Positions 5,222 through 6,032 of a DNA stretch of 6,032 nucleotides are shown here, one piece after another; within the stretch, counting starts at the first letter, position 1; each line of letters begins with the position of its first letter. The stretch is from Planctomycetota bacterium (GTDB lineage Bacteria > Planctomycetota > B15-G4 > JADJEK01), in contig JAEUIB010000161.1 of assembly GCA_016795255.1 (NCBI GenBank), positions 1 through 6,032 of the forward strand. The letters run 5' to 3'. Both the position numbers and the translations under genes were made by a program. The notes under the pieces were generated by a model. That model saw only the letters and a list, made by a program, of their open reading frames with translations. It had not been told where the DNA came from and made no database searches.

Positions 5222-6032
5222 CTACGGCAGGACCGTGAAGTCCTCGAACCGCGCCCGGATCCCGGCCGGCGCGTTCAGGGAGTACGTCATCGGCCCGACC
5301 TCGAGCGTCGCCGGAAGGTCGGGGCGGACGTGCGTGCGCAGCAGTTGCCATTGCGGAGCGCCGACGGGGCGGGCGAACAGCGTGAAGGTCGCTCCCTGCC
5401 GGACGATGCGAAGTTCCGAGTCCATCGCGGCACCCGGGTGGAGGACGTAGTCGCTGACCGAATCGTTCGTCGTCTTGTCCTCGAACGCGAACGGCACGAC
5501 GCCGTCTCCTCCGCCGATCGCGACGTGGACCCAGTCGAGCGCTCCGGGCGCGTTCTGCGGTGAGCGCGCGACGAGCCCCGCGAGCCGATAGAACGGCGAC
5601 GGGGGCTGGTTCGGCGCCGCGGGATCGAACACGCGCACGGTCGCGCGGACGTCGAAGTCGCCGGTGATGGGCTTCAGCAGCGCCGGCCCCTCGTGGTCGT
5701 TGAACCAGATCGAGGTCGGACCGGTCTGCGCCGGTTGGAGTTCGAGCGCGCCGGAAGCCAACGAGAACTGCATCAGCGAGCCGTTGTGGATCGTCCAAGC
5801 GCCGTCGAGCGTGCCGGACTCGAAGTCGTCGGACAGCACCGAGATCGGTTCGATCGTCGTCGCCAGAGCGTTCGTCGGCGACAGCGTCGCGCCGTGCAGC
5901 ACGGCGGCTTGGGTGTAGACCGTCACCAGCGGCAGCGTGCTCGGCAACACACCGTTCAGCACGACGGATCCTTGCGCGTCCGCGGGCAACACGAACAGCA
6001 CCGTCCACGGCAGGTTCAGCGCGAAGCACGCG
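5222..6032 (-). CDS. Secreted concanavalin-A-like (LamG/DUF1349-type) domain protein, N terminus outside window
   Basis: The frame is open to the window edge and gives the last 269 residues. The visible start is ACFALNLPWTVLFVLPADAQ; the GTG at 6001 lies inside this strand-rich segment, so I treat the gene as continuing upstream. Residues about 17-60 (GSVVLNGVLP, VTVYTQAAVL, SPTNAL) resemble a short beta-rich module common near the ends of large secreted planctomycete proteins. From DDFESG at 68-73 to the end is a beta-sandwich of about 200 residues with the LDGAW, FDVRATVRV and RFEDFTVLP pattern of concanavalin-A-like lectin/glucanase domains, which usually bind or cleave carbohydrate. No catalytic residues are identifiable and binding is more likely than catalysis. 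It is followed after 124 bases by the LeuA-like gene, with a promoter candidate between them. Confidence 0.82.
   Translation of the reverse strand, partial: ACFALNLPWTVLFVLPADAQGSVVLNGVLPSTLPLVTVYTQAAVLHGATLSPTNALATTIEPISVLSDDFESGTLDGAWTIHNGSLMQFSLASGALELQPAQTGPTSIWFNDHEGPALLKPITGDFDVRATVRVFDPAAPNQPPSPFYRLAGLVARSPQNAPGALDWVHVAIGGGDGVVPFAFEDKTTNDSVSDYVLHPGAAMDSELRIVRQGATFTLFARPVGAPQWQLLRTHVRPDLPATLEVGPMTYSLNAPAGIRARFEDFTVLP

Overview
The window is a high-GC bacterial segment with strong G/C preference at third codon positions. It holds four complete genes on the + strand, two genes on the - strand, and two of the genes at the edges are cut off. The best lineage guess is Planctomycetota. This rests on the style of the secreted protein at the right edge (a short beta-rich repeat of the GSVVLNG...LYTQAAVL...SPTNAL type before a concanavalin-A-like domain) and on the CACAAT-type -10 element. 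It is an inference from sequence style and was not tested by search.

Left part (1-1379, + strand): the tail of an unidentified gene, a small three-helix membrane protein (152-520), and a TIM-barrel sugar-phosphate isomerase/epimerase-type enzyme (555-1379). The genes are 21 and 34 bases apart, so they may form one operon. Middle (1380-1913): a 70-residue Cys-rich small protein (1556-1768) with a very strong Shine-Dalgarno that is itself part of an inverted repeat. It is followed by a hairpin and by the leader of the next gene.

Centre (1914-3887, + strand): a 657-residue predicted lipoprotein with an alpha/beta-hydrolase core (HGW oxyanion loop, GHSYG nucleophile elbow) and a long C-terminal region I do not recognise. 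It converges on, and overlaps by 29 bases, a - strand gene (5097-3859) for a 2-isopropylmalate/homocitrate synthase-type enzyme. That enzyme lacks the LeuA allosteric domain and has HGHQD where HGHND is usual. A plausible promoter for it lies at 5152-5180. The right edge (6032-5222, - strand) is the C-terminal part of a secreted concanavalin-A-like protein.

Nothing in the window shows a mobile element, CRISPR array, tRNA or rRNA, and no stretch over 300 bases lacks a gene. I see no clear multi-gene defence or novel metabolic system. The points most worth a second look are the structured ribosome-binding regions of the + strand genes, the small Cys-rich protein, the lipoprotein hydrolase with its unassigned C-terminal region, and the variant LeuA-like enzyme.
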